Positions 1 through 10,554 of a stretch of 64,000 nt of DNA are shown piece by piece. Within the stretch, counting starts at the first letter, position 1, and every line of letters begins with the position of its first letter. Below the pieces are notes generated by a model. It saw nothing but the letters and a program-made list of their open reading frames with translations, was not told the DNA's origin and searched no databases. The DNA comes from Blastocystis sp. Blastoise. Lineage: Eukaryota; Sar; Bigyra; Opalinata; Blastocystidae. The position numbers and the translations under genes are program-made. The stretch is from assembly GCA_039096225.1 (NCBI GenBank), contig JBBPEB010000018.1, positions 1 through 64,000 of the forward strand, in the 5' to 3' direction.

Positions 1-59
1 TCATATTTATATTATTTATTTATTTATATGTTTTTATTGTATATAGGTTTAATAGTCTT

Positions 60-350
60 CTTATTCTTTCTTTCTTCTTCCTTCTTCATTTTACTTCTTC
101 CTTCTTCCTTATTCTTCTTTCTTCTTCCTACTTCTTCCTGCTTCATCATTCATCATTCTTCCTTCTTTCTTCTTTCCCATCCTTGATTCTTCCTTCTTCC
201 TTCTTCTTTATCCCTGATTCTTCCTTCTTCCTTATCCTTGATTCTTCCTACTTCCTTCTTCTTCATCCTTAATTCTTCCTTCTTCTTCTTCATACTTCCT
301 TATTCCTCATCCTTCCTACTTCTTCCTCTTCATTTCCTTCTTATTATATA
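60..350 (+). repeat. Polypyrimidine (CTTCTTCC)n tract in copy A
   Basis: About 290 bp made almost only of C and T on the plus strand, as irregular CTTCCTTCTT units. The same tract occurs in copies B (about 2050-2392), C (about 6885-7205, as purines) and F (about 63775-64000, as purines), always next to the cloverleaf RNA and an AT dinucleotide run. Open frames across it are artefacts of low complexity. Confidence 0.85.
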
Positions 351-392
351 TATATATATATATTTAATTATTATTATTACTCTTTAAACTCC

Positions 393-459
393 CTTTATGC
401 TCTAGAAGGAGAGAAGCAATCATTATAGATTGTTTTCAGGTTCAATTCCTGACATGAAG
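393..459 (+). ncRNA. tRNA-like cloverleaf, family 1, copy in element A
   Basis: A 67-nt sequence that folds into four contiguous stems. The outer stem CTTTATG (393-399) pairs with CATGAAG (453-459). A D-arm-like hairpin CTCT/AGAG (400-413) has GG at the end of its loop. An 8-bp middle stem AAGCAATC/GATTGTTT (414-435) closes a 6-nt loop. The T-arm is TCAGG-TTCAATT-CCTGA (436-452). GGTTCAATTCC is an exact B-box and TGCTCTAGAAGG a near A-box for polymerase III. Unlike a normal tRNA it has no nucleotides between outer stem and D arm, and its middle loop is too short for a standard anticodon loop. It is probably tRNA-derived; function is unknown. Confidence 0.65.
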
Positions 460-1907
460 TCTTATTTTTCTTTTTTTAAATATTTTATTTACATATTATT
501 ATATATATATATATTCTCTTTTTTTAATTTATTTTAATCCAGTTTAATTTATACTTTTCAATTTTGACCTTATATATATATATCTAACTTTTTATAGTTT
601 TTTTAGACTTACTCTTCTCAACAACAGTCACAATGAGAACAAATCCATTTTAACTGAAACAACTAAGTCATCTCAAAACTGTTTGAATCAATCAGTATAG
701 ACGTGTATGACATAATTTATGTATTTAAACTCAATTTTAATAATTAAAAGTAAACAAACCAAACACACATGTTGACTTTAAAACTTTAAACTCAGTGTTA
801 AATGGTTAGTTATAAAGAGTAGACACAAAACATTGATTTATACTAAAAGGAATGAAAACAATCAACTCTTGATACAACTTTACCATTTGACAAAACACTC
901 ATCCACAATATTTTTCAAAGTTCTTTTAGTGAAGTGTTTATATAGACATATAATGTATAAAATGAAAGTCAACTCTTTGAATCTCTTATTTTAGGACAGT
1001 CTTTAAAACATTTTGACAAATAGAGAACATTTAACTTGTTATTTAAAGCTAATATTTTAAGAGTAGACTTGACTTGAATGAATAAAAACAACAGCTAACA
1101 CTTTAAACATTTTAAGACATACTTTACATTTTGCCGATACACTTTGACCTTCATAATTTTGACTCTCCTTTTAATATAGTATGGAGTATTATCTCTAGTT
1201 TATTAAATAAAAGTCATTATATTGAATCTCTCACTCTAAGACCACTTAATTCACATTTTTCAAAATTGTCACTTTTAAACTCGTTATTTTAAGACTTTGT
1301 TTCTACTATAGTAGTTTGAGGACCTATTGATTACTATGATACAATATTAGTCAATTATAAGAAGATCGAAGAAAATATCGATCACTCAAAAATCGTCCTC
1401 AGGAGCTCAAAATCGCTACACCTAGGTTTTTTGACCTCCTGAATCAGAATATCATGTCAAATTGACAATCTAAATTTGACCGTTAAGGCCTCACGTGTTC
1501 AATATGAAAAAGTCTTTAAAAATAGATAAATATAAAGAATAAACACGGATAACGTATATTGTGGGATTGAGAAAAAATCAAGTTTACCCCATGTTTATTT
1601 TCCAATTGTCTGGTCAACAATTTTTATCGGGGTCATCCCAAAGAGCCAATCAAAAACGACTCAAAAATCATATTTTCTGTTCTTTTATTAATAACTGTTT
1701 AATTATAAATAATATCGCTTAACCAAATATATGTTGCAAAACTACACGTTATATCCTATTGAACTGTGTTTTAACCAAATCTTAACTCCCCGTAAGTTTA
1801 GAGGAGTTGAGGCTACAAACTCTAGTATATAGTAGCCAATCAAATGCATTTTCCAAAAACTGACCAATGGGAATTTTTTTGCCTATTCTCATATATATAG
1901 TAATGAT

Positions 1908-1973
1908 TTATGTTTTTTATTTATTTATTATATTTATTATATTTATTATATTTATTATATTTATTTATTTATT

Positions 1974-2004
<31 letters not shown>

Positions 2005-2388
2005 TTTTATGTTATCTTTTTATATTTTTTCTATTGTATATAGGTTTAATAGTCTTCTTGTTCCTTTTTCTTCTTTCTTCCTTCTTTCTACTTCATTTTA
2101 CTTCTTCCTTATCCTTCCTACTACCTTCTTCCTCATTCTTCATTCTTCATTCTTCATTCTTCATTCTTCCTTCCTACTTCCTACTTCCTCATCCGTCATT
2201 CTTCCTTCTTCCTTCTTCTTCCTTCTTCTTCCTACTTCCTCATCCTTCTTTCTTCATCCTACTTCTTCCTTCTTCCTTCTTCTTCCTTCATCCTTCTTCC
2301 TACTTCTTCCTTCTTCCTTCATCCTTCATCCTTCCTTCTTCTTTCTTCCTACTTCCTACTTCCACATTCTTCCTACTTCCTTCATTCC

Positions 2389-2426
<38 letters not shown>

Positions 2427-4454
2427 ATTATTATTATTACTCTTTAAACTCCCTTTATGCTCTGGAAGGAGAGAAGCAATCATTATAGATTGTTTTCAGG
2501 TTCAATTCCTGACATGAAGTCTTATTTTTCTTTTTTTAAATATTTTATTTATATATTATTATATATATATATTCTCTTTTTTAAATTTATTTTAATCCAG
2601 TTTAATTTATACTTTTCAATTTTGACCTTATATATATATATATCTAACTTTTTATAGTTTTTTTAGACTTACTCTTCTCAACAACAGTCACAATGAGAAC
2701 AAATCCATTTTAACTGAAACAACTAAGTAATCTCAAAACTGTTTGAATCAATCAGTATAGACGTGTATGACATAATTTATGTATTTAAACTCAATTTTAA
2801 TAATTAAAAGTAAACAAACCAAACACACATGTTGACTTTAAAACTTTAAACTCAGTGTTAAATGGTTAGTTTTAAAGAGTAGACACAAAACATTGATTTA
2901 TACTAAAAGGAATGAAAACAATCAACTCTTGATACAACTTTACCATTTGATAAAACACTCATCCACAATATTTTCCAAAGTTCTTTTAGTAAAGTGTTTA
3001 TATAGACATATAATGTATAAAATGAAAGTCAACTTCTTGAATCTCTTATTTTAGGACAGTCTTTAAAACATTTTGACAAATAGACAACCTTTAACTTGCT
3101 ATTTAAAGCTAATATTTTAAGAGTAGACTTGATTTAAACCTATATACACAACTGTCATCATCATAACACTTTTAAAGACACTTTACCATTTGCTCATACA
3201 CTTTGATCAAAACATTTTCGTCCCTTCTTTTAATATAATATAGATCATACACTCTAGTTTAATGAATAAAAGCTCTTATTTTGAATCTCGTCCTCTAAGT
3301 CACTCATTTTTACATTTTTCAAAATTTAAGACCCTTAGAGTTGATATTTTGACTCAATTTTTCTACAATGCACGAAATTCACGATTTTATATAAACTGAA
3401 GTGAAAATAAATTTTAAATAATAGTCACAACACCTCACACATCCACTCTCTAAAAATTATTTTCTTTGTACTTTTGATATGTTGTAGAGCTACTACAGCT
3501 GTATACTAATTAATATCTCTAAATTTTTTATTCACAGTTTAAGACTATGTTTTACACATTCTTTTAAATTTGACAACCTTAAACTATTTATTTAAAGCTA
3601 TTATTCATAGAATAGACTTGATATAAGATTCTATACACATATATAAACCATTTTACTTTTTAAGACACATTTTGTCATTTGGTCATACACTTTGACCTTC
3701 ATAATTTTGACTTTCCTTTTAACATAGAATAGAGTATTATCTCTAGTTTACTAAATAAAAGTCATTATATTGAATCTCTCACTCTAAGACCACTTAATTC
3801 ACACTTTTCAAAATTGTGACACTAAAACTCATTATTTTAAGACTTTGTTTTAGATATAGTAGTTTGATGACCTATTGATTACAATACTACAATATTAGTT
3901 GATTATAAGAAGATCAAAGAAAATATCGATCACTCAAAAATCGTCCTCAGGAGCTCAAAATTGGTACACCTAGGTTTTTCGACCTCCTGAATCAGAATAT
4001 CATGTCAAAATAAGAATCTAAATTTGACCGTTAAGGCCTCACGTGTTCAATATGAAAAAGTATTAAAAAGTAGATAAATATAAAGAATAAACACGGATAA
4101 CGTATATTGTGGGATTGAGAAAAAATCAAGTTTACCCCATGTTTATTTTCCAATTGTCTGGTCAACAATTTTTATCGGGATGATCCCAAAGAGCCAATCA
4201 AAAACGACTCAAAAATCATGTTTTCTGTTTTTTTATTAATAACTTTTTAATTATTAATAATATCGCTTAACCAAATATACGGTGCACAACTACACGTTAT
4301 ATCGTATTGAACTGTGTTTCAGCCAAAAGTTAACTCCCCGTAAGTTTAGAGGAGTTGCGGCGACAAACTATAGTATACATTAGCCAATCAAATGGTTTTT
4401 CCAAAAACTGACCAATGGGAATTTTTTTGCCTATTCTCATATATATAGTAATGA
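1908..4454 (-). mobile_element. Non-autonomous Helitron copy B (interrupted by A)
   Basis: Non-coding, minus strand. The 5' terminus is TCATTACTATATATATGAG read leftward from 4454, preceded by host A (complement of T4455). It carries the family's conserved first kilobase, several degenerate internal modules, a cloverleaf RNA at 2453-2519, an AT run, a pyrimidine tract, and TTTA repeats down to about 1908 where copy A interrupts it. It is nearly identical to copy C in inverted orientation. No protein is encoded. Confidence 0.7.
2453..2519 (+). ncRNA. tRNA-like cloverleaf, family 1, copy in element B
   Basis: Same 67-nt structure as at 393-459, with one difference in the D-like loop (A to G), so all stems are preserved. 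B-box GGTTCAATTCC is intact. It lies antisense to the host Helitron's 5'-to-3' direction, as in every other copy in the window. Confidence 0.65.
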
Positions 4455-4812
4455 TCTTATCTTCTTATTCTTCCTTATCTTCTTCTTATTATTATTATTC
4501 TTCCTATTCTTCTTCTTCTTCCTTATCTTCTTCTTATTCTTCCTTATCTTCCTTATCTTCTTCCTTATCTTCCTTATCTTCTTATTCTTTATCCTCTAAT
4601 CCTCTTCTCTTCTGCATTCCTTATTATTATAGATCTCTATATATCTATCTTTGTCATTTTTTATAAATTATTTTTCATTTTTTTTATTAATCTCAATAAT
4701 TAAAGACCCTATCTCATTCACTTGATATTTCTTTCTCTTTTTATTCTTTATTACTTTTTTCCCTATTTCTAGCATCCTTTTTCACTTATACATATATATA
4801 TATCTTTACACA
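4455..4812. other. Spacer between head-to-head Helitrons, no gene
   Basis: This 358-bp stretch separates the two Helitron 5' ends. Its left part (about 4455-4610) is a pyrimidine-rich CTTCTTATT tract; the rest is unremarkable AT-rich DNA. The open frame over 4415-4666 is a low-complexity Ser/Tyr/Leu run and is not supported as a gene. Confidence 0.75.
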
Positions 4813-6840
4813 TCATTACTATATATATGAGAATAGGCAAAAAAATTCCCATTGGTCAGTTTTTGGAAAAACCATTTGATTGGCTAATGTATACTATAGT
4901 TTGTCGCCGCAACTCCTCTAAACTTACGGGGAGTTAACTTTTGGCTGAAACACAGTTCAATACGATATAACGTGTAGTTGTGCACCGTATATTTGGTTAA
5001 GCGATATTATTAATAATTAAAAAGTTATTAATAAAAAAACAGAAAACATGATTTTTGAGTCGTTTTTGATTGGCTCTTTGGGATCATCCCGATAAAAATT
5101 GTTGACCAGACAATTGGAAAATAAACATGGGGTAAACTTGATTTTTTCTCAATCCCACAATATACGTTATCCGTGTTTATTCTTTATATTTATCTACTTT
5201 TTAATACTTTTTCATATTGAACACGTGAGGCCTTAACGGTCAAATTTAGATTCTTATTTTGACATGATATTCTGATTCAGGAGGTCGAAAAACCTAGGTG
5301 TACCAATTTTGAGCTCCTGAGGACGATTTTTGAGTGATCGATATTTTCTTTGATCTTCTTATAATCAACTAATATTGTAGTATTGTAATCAATAGGTCAT
5401 CAAACTACTATATCTAAAACAAAGTCTTAAAATAATGAGTTTTAGTGTCACAATTTTGAAAAGTGTGAATTAAGTGGTCTTAGAGTGAGAGATTCAATAT
5501 AATGACTTTTATTTAGTAAACTAGAGATAATACTCTATTCTATGTTAAAAGGAAAGTCAAAATTATGAAGGTCAAAGTGTATGACCAAATGACAAAATGT
5601 GTCTTAAAAAGTAAAATGGTTTATATATGTGTATAGAATCTTATATCAAGTCTATTCTATGAATAATAGCTTTAAATAAATAGTTTAAGGTTGTCAAATT
5701 TAAAAGAATGTGTAAAACATAGTCTTAAACTGTGAATAAAAAATTTAGAGATATTAATTAGTATACAGCTGTAGTAGCTCTACAACATATCAAAAGTACA
5801 AAGAAAATAATTTTTAGAGAGTGGATGTGTGAGGTGTTGTGACTATTATTTAAAATTTATTTTCACTTCAGTTTATATAAAATCGTGAATTTCGTGCATT
5901 GTAGAAAAATTGAGTCAAAATATCAACTCTAAGGGTCTTAAATTTTGAAAAATGTAAAAATGAGTGACTTAGAGGACGAGATTCAAAATAAGAGCTTTTA
6001 TTCATTAAACTAGAGTGTATGATCTATATTATATTAAAAGAAGGGACGAAAATGTTTTGATCAAAGTGTATGAGCAAATGGTAAAGTGTCTTTAAAAGTG
6101 TTATGATGATGACAGTTGTGTATATAGGTTTAAATCAAGTCTACTCTTAAAATATTAGCTTTAAATAGCAAGTTAAAGGTTGTCTATTTGTCAAAATGTT
6201 TTAAAGACTGTCCTAAAATAAGAGATTCAAGAAGTTGACTTTCATTTTATACATTATATGTCTATATAAACACTTTACTAAAAGAACTTTGGAAAATATT
6301 GTGGATGAGTGTTTTATCAAATGGTAAAGTTGTATCAAGAGTTGATTGTTTTCATTCCTTTTAGTATAAATCAATGTTTTGTGTCTACTCTTTAAAACTA
6401 ACCATTTAACACTGAGTTTAAAGTTTTAAAGTCAACATGTGTGTTTGGTTTGTTTACTTTTAATTATTAAAATTGAGTTTAAATACATAAATTATGTCAT
6501 ACACGTCTATACTGATTGATTCAAACAGTTTTGAGATTACTTAGTTGTTTCAGTTAAAATGGATTTGTTCTCATTGTGACTGTTGTTGAGAAGAGTAAGT
6601 CTAAAAAAACTATAAAAAGTTAGATATATATATATATAAGGTCAAAATTGAAAAGTATAAATTAAACTGGATTAAAATAAATTTAAAAAAGAGAATATAT
6701 ATATATAATAATATATAAATAAAATATTTAAAAAAAGAAAAATAAGACTTCATGTCAGGAATTGAACCTGAAAACAATCTATAATGATTGCTTCTCTCCT
6801 TCCAGAGCATAAAGGGAGTTTAAAGAGTAATAATAATAAT

Positions 6841-6880
<40 letters not shown>

Positions 6881-7264
6881 GGAATGAAGGAAGTAGGAAG
6901 AATGTGGAAGTAGGAAGTAGGAAGAAAGAAGAAGGAAGGATGAAGGATGAAGGAAGAAGGAAGAAGTAGGAAGAAGGATGAAGGAAGAAGAAGGAAGAAG
7001 GAAGAAGTAGGATGAAGAAAGAAGGATGAGGAAGTAGGAAGAAGAAGGAAGAAGAAGGAAGAAGGAAGAATGACGGATGAGGAAGTAGGAAGTAGGAAGG
7101 AAGAATGAAGAATGAAGAATGAAGAATGAAGAATGAGGAAGAAGGTAGTAGGAAGGATAAGGAAGAAGTAAAATGAAGTAGAAAGAAGGAAGAAAGAAGA
7201 AAAAGGAACAAGAAGACTATTAAACCTATATACAATAGAAAAAATATAAAAAGATAACATAAAA

Positions 7265-7295
<31 letters not shown>

Positions 7296-7499
7296 AATAA
7301 ATAAATAAATATAATAAATATAATAAATATAATAAATATAATAAATAAATAAAAAACATAAATAAATAAATAAATAAATAAATATAATAAATAAATAAAT
7401 ATAATAAATAAATAAATAAATATAATAAATAAATATATATAAATATAATAAATATAATAAATAAATAAATAAATATAATAAATAAATAAATAAATATAA

Positions 7500-7530
<31 letters not shown>

Positions 7531-7585
7531 AAAACATAAATAATAAATAATAAAAATGAAAACAATAAATAAAATATAAATATAT
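4813..7585 (+). mobile_element. Non-autonomous Helitron copy C
   Basis: Plus-strand copy of the same family. It starts with TC at 4813-4814 after host A. It holds the conserved 5' kilobase, internal modules, a cloverleaf RNA (6748-6814, minus), an AT run, a purine-rich GAAGGA tract (about 6885-7205) and AAATA repeats to about 7585. I could not find a CTRR terminus with a hairpin at the right end, so the 3' boundary is approximate or the end is degenerate. Open frames here are translations of simple repeats. Confidence 0.65.
6748..6814 (-). ncRNA. tRNA-like cloverleaf, family 1, copy in element C
   Basis: Reverse complement of the 2453-2519 copy, with all four stems and the B-box conserved. 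It is read on the minus strand and is again antisense to the Helitron. An AT microsatellite follows immediately, then the purine tract. Confidence 0.65.
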
Positions 7586-7587
7586 AC

Positions 7588-8020
7588 CTAATAGAATAAT
7601 CTGAAACCACAGACTAAGAAGAACGACATGAAAAAACGAAGACCACAACACATCAACAACATTTTCTTTCCTATAGAATAAAAATAATTAAAAACAATTT
7701 AATAGATGATATAAAAAGACAAAATAAATAATATAGATAATAAAATTAAATAATAACAAAAAGTAATTAGTAAAAAATAAACAGATGTTAAGAAATAAAT
7801 AATATATTTATATACCTGATAATAAGTAACCCATTTCACACAACCAGGACCACTTTAAGAACCACTCACCACCACAACCAAGACAAATACAAGAGAATCC
7901 TATAAAAAAGTGTATTATTATAAATAAATAAATTAATATATACAAATAAATATAAAAATAATAACTAAATAACATCAAATTAATTAATAAAACATACCCA
8001 GACAATCAATACAAACAAAT
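7588..8020 (-). CDS. Candidate Cys/Trp-rich mini-exons (unrecognised, probably a fragment)
   Basis: On the minus strand I can place an exon at 7899-7816 (84 nt, symmetric, phase 1) between TATAG and GTATATAAA. It reads FSCICLGCGG then EWFLKWSWLC. A following exon at 7670-7588 ends in TAG exactly at its 3' edge. A piece ending near 7998 reads FVCIDCLG, which resembles the start of the next exon and suggests a duplicated mini-exon, but an in-frame stop lies just upstream of it. No domain is recognised. The piece may be the decayed end of a mini-exon gene divergent from H1. Splice sites were inferred by eye and confidence is low. Confidence 0.3.
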
Positions 8021-8255
8021 ATTTAAAAAATGTAAAAAACTATAGTTTTTGGGTACCCAAAATGTTTTTAATAAAAAATGTCCCTATTATCAGCTTAGCA
8101 TAAGATAATAATAAAAATTCGAGGTTATTTATGATTCCTATTAATTTTTAAATATGCATATTTTAAATATTGTCCCTATTTTACAAAAGTTCAAATATGA
8201 ATATGTTTTTGTTTTCTACATAAAAATACTTATTTTTATTAAATTATTAAATAAG

Positions 8256-9492
8256 ATGCCTAGAAAAGGCAGAATGTCATCAAGGCGGAGGTCCTTGAAT
8301 CAAAAAAAATACGTTTCTCAAAGACGGTCCAGTATGTATTGTATTTATTTTTTTTTTATTATTCATATATAGGTTCTTCTACTCAACAGGATGCAAGTAT
8401 GGATGTCATTGATGGTGATGGTGCTTATCAATATGGTCTTGAAGGTATATATTTATACATTTCTTTTTGTTTTATTATTTTATATTATCTTAGACTCTTC
8501 TCTGTCCTTGGTGTCCTTTACTGATGATGGTATAATGTTTTCAAGTGGTCTTGAAGGTATGTTGTCAATCATTTGTTTTTATTTTTATATTTTTATTTAT
8601 CTATAGGTTCTTCTGTTGTTGTGGACTCTGTTGCTGGAGCTATTGATGATGATATACACTCCACTAATGGTCTTGAAGGTATGTTGTCAATCATTTATTT
8701 TATTTTTTTTTTATTTTTATTTATCTATAGGTTCTTATACTCATGATGATGTTGTTGCTGATGCTACTGATGGTGATGCTAACTCTTCTCATGGTCTTCA
8801 AGGTATGTAATCATTTATTTATTTATTTATTTTTAATTATTTCTTTTATTTCCTATTTATATGTTATTATAGGTTCTTCTGTTGCTATGAATGTTGGTGC
8901 TGATCTTAATCATAAAGAAGGTATATATAATATATTTTCTTTTTCTTCTTTTTGATTTACTTTTATTTTATAAATATATATAGGTCCTTCTGTTCTGATA
9001 GTGTCTTCTGTTCATGGTACTGTATCTGATGGTGATCATCCTTCTAATGCTAAAGGTATATAGATATATCATATATATATATTTTTTATTATTCTTTTAA
9101 TTCTTTCTTATTTGTTTTTATATAGGTCCTTCAACTCAGTTAGTACATGGTCATTCTTCTATTCCTTCTTCAGAAGGTATATATATATATATATATATAT
9201 ATGTATCTATGTTTATTCTATTTTATGATTCTATATAGGTGTGTCTTTTAATTTGGGATCGTGTGACTCTGTTGTTGGTCTTGATATAGTTACTACTAAT
9301 ATATATAAAGGTATATATATATATATATAATATTATTTATTTATTTATACTTATACTATTGTATATATATATATAGGTGATGGTGTTAATAATTCTTCAG
9401 TCGTTGATGGTGTCAACAATTCTTCAATTATTCAATGTATATTTATACTTATATTATATTCTATACTTATATAGGTTCAAATAAAGTTGTGG
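8256..9492 (+). CDS. H1 gene 5' part: start codon plus tandem symmetric mini-exons
   Basis: The likely start is ATG 8256, giving a basic leader MPRKGRMSSRRRSLNQ. Exons: 8256-8331, 8373-8444, 8494-8556, 8607-8678, 8731-8802, 8873-8920, 8984-9055, 9126-9176, 9239-9310, 9377-9436, 9475-9492. After the first, lengths are 72, 63, 72, 72, 48, 72, 51, 72, 60 and 18 nt, all multiples of three. All junctions are phase 1, and introns run GTAT to TATAG. Several exons encode one degenerate unit that begins GSS or GPS, has an Asp-rich middle and ends GLEG. No known domain is seen; the product is low-complexity, acidic and Ser-rich after the basic leader. The last exon (GSNKVV) resembles the start of the exon at 17032 (GSNKDK), so I infer splicing to the Rep/helicase exons across X1. 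The chain could instead be a separate gene. Confidence 0.55.
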
Positions 9493-10554
9493 GTAAGTAT
9501 TATTTATTATTTTAGTTTCTTTTTCTTTTGTTTTATTATTTTTTTTCTTTCACAGATAATAGCTTTCTGTTGTCTGCTTTCTTTTTATTATCTATTTATA
9601 TATTTATTTACTAAGCTTAGCTTTAGCTACTTAGTATTTAAATATTTAATAGAATCCTTTCTTTTTTCATTTTTGTTTTGTTATTTTTTTTTTTATTTTA
9701 ATTTTACTTTAATCGTATCGATTAACGGGAAGGTGTCGGATATTAAGATAATTTTTGAATTACTTAATATTAAATAGTGTTGAGTATTTTAATATTTGTA
9801 TTTAATTTAATTAATACAACTATTGATTACCTATATGACTCATACTATTGCTGACTATTGTTCGCTTCTAACTCTATATAGTCTAACCGATGTAATACTA
9901 TCAATGATGAGATATCTAAGTGTTAAGATTCTTCACTTACTCACATTGTATATGATATTAACTGGTAGTTAGCTATATGTTTATAGAATGTTGTAACAAA
10001 GCACAATAGCTATAGATGTCCTCTATGAGGTTGAATCATATAGATTGTTTAATAAATTATACAATATTAATTACCTATACTTATTTAATATTAGTTTTCA
10101 TTAATTATAATATTATCTTTCATTACATTATAGTATTGAAGATAATTATTAATTAATAAAGTTTTTACTTTATATTATTTAATATATCATACTATATGTA
10201 TGTATTATTATATTAATAAAGGTTATATACTTTATATTAATAAATATATCATAGTATATCTATGTATTATTATATTAATAAAGGTTATATACTTTATATT
10301 AATAAATATATCATAGTATATCTATGTATTATTATATTAATAAATGTTATACTTTATATTAATTAATATATCATAGTATATTCTATGTATTATTATATTA
10401 ATAAAGGTTATATACTTTATATTAATATATATAATATCATACTATACTTATGTATTATATTATATTAATAAAGGTTATACTTTATATTAATAAATATATC
10501 ATAGTATATCTATGTATTATATTATATTAATAAGAGTTATATACTTTATATTAA
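9493..10554. other. Intron-like region with a possible alternative exon and satellite
   Basis: No strong gene. A CACAG acceptor at about 9551-9555 followed by DNSFLLSAFF and a stop about 60 nt on could be an alternative last exon for H1, but evidence is weak. Positions 9780-10150 are plain AT-rich DNA, then a tandem repeat of about 62 bp runs up to the X1 boundary. Confidence 0.4.
10150..10553. repeat. Tandem repeat, period about 62 bp
   Basis: Repeated units contain CATAGTATATCTATGTATTA and TTAATAAAGGTTATATAC. Two adjacent copies start about 62 bp apart (near 10248 and 10310), and the array runs to the edge of X1. The same satellite resumes at 16659-16930 on the other side, so X1 inserted into one array. 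Confidence 0.8.

Larger units (their letters stand above)
1..1906 (-). mobile_element. Non-autonomous Helitron copy A (3' part beyond window)
   Basis: Non-coding element read on the minus strand. Its 5' end is a TC dinucleotide at 1906-1905 with host A on its 5' side, the A|TC arrangement expected of a Helitron. The first 1.1 kb of its sequence matches copies B, C, D, E and F. It ends toward position 1 in a microsatellite and a pyrimidine-rich tract next to a cloverleaf-like RNA (393-459). It appears inserted into copy B, because the sequence just right of 1907 continues the TTTA-repeat section that is uninterrupted in copy C. No open reading frame is convincing. The 3' terminus is outside the window. 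Confidence 0.7.
1908..7360. repeat. Large inverted repeat made by Helitrons B and C
   Basis: Arms of about 2.55 kb (1908-4454 and 4813-about 7360) are near-identical in opposite orientation around a 358-bp spacer. B and C share differences that copy A lacks, for example AGTAATCTC at about 2726 where A has AGTCATCTC. That points to inverted duplication or gene conversion rather than two unrelated insertions. Confidence 0.85.

Noticed and set aside
1910-2657. Ser/Phe/Leu-rich open frames over the pyrimidine tracts, also at 6610-7651 and 63737-63973
   Set aside because: Low-complexity translations of CTTCTTCC and TTTA repeats that also run through the cloverleaf RNA.
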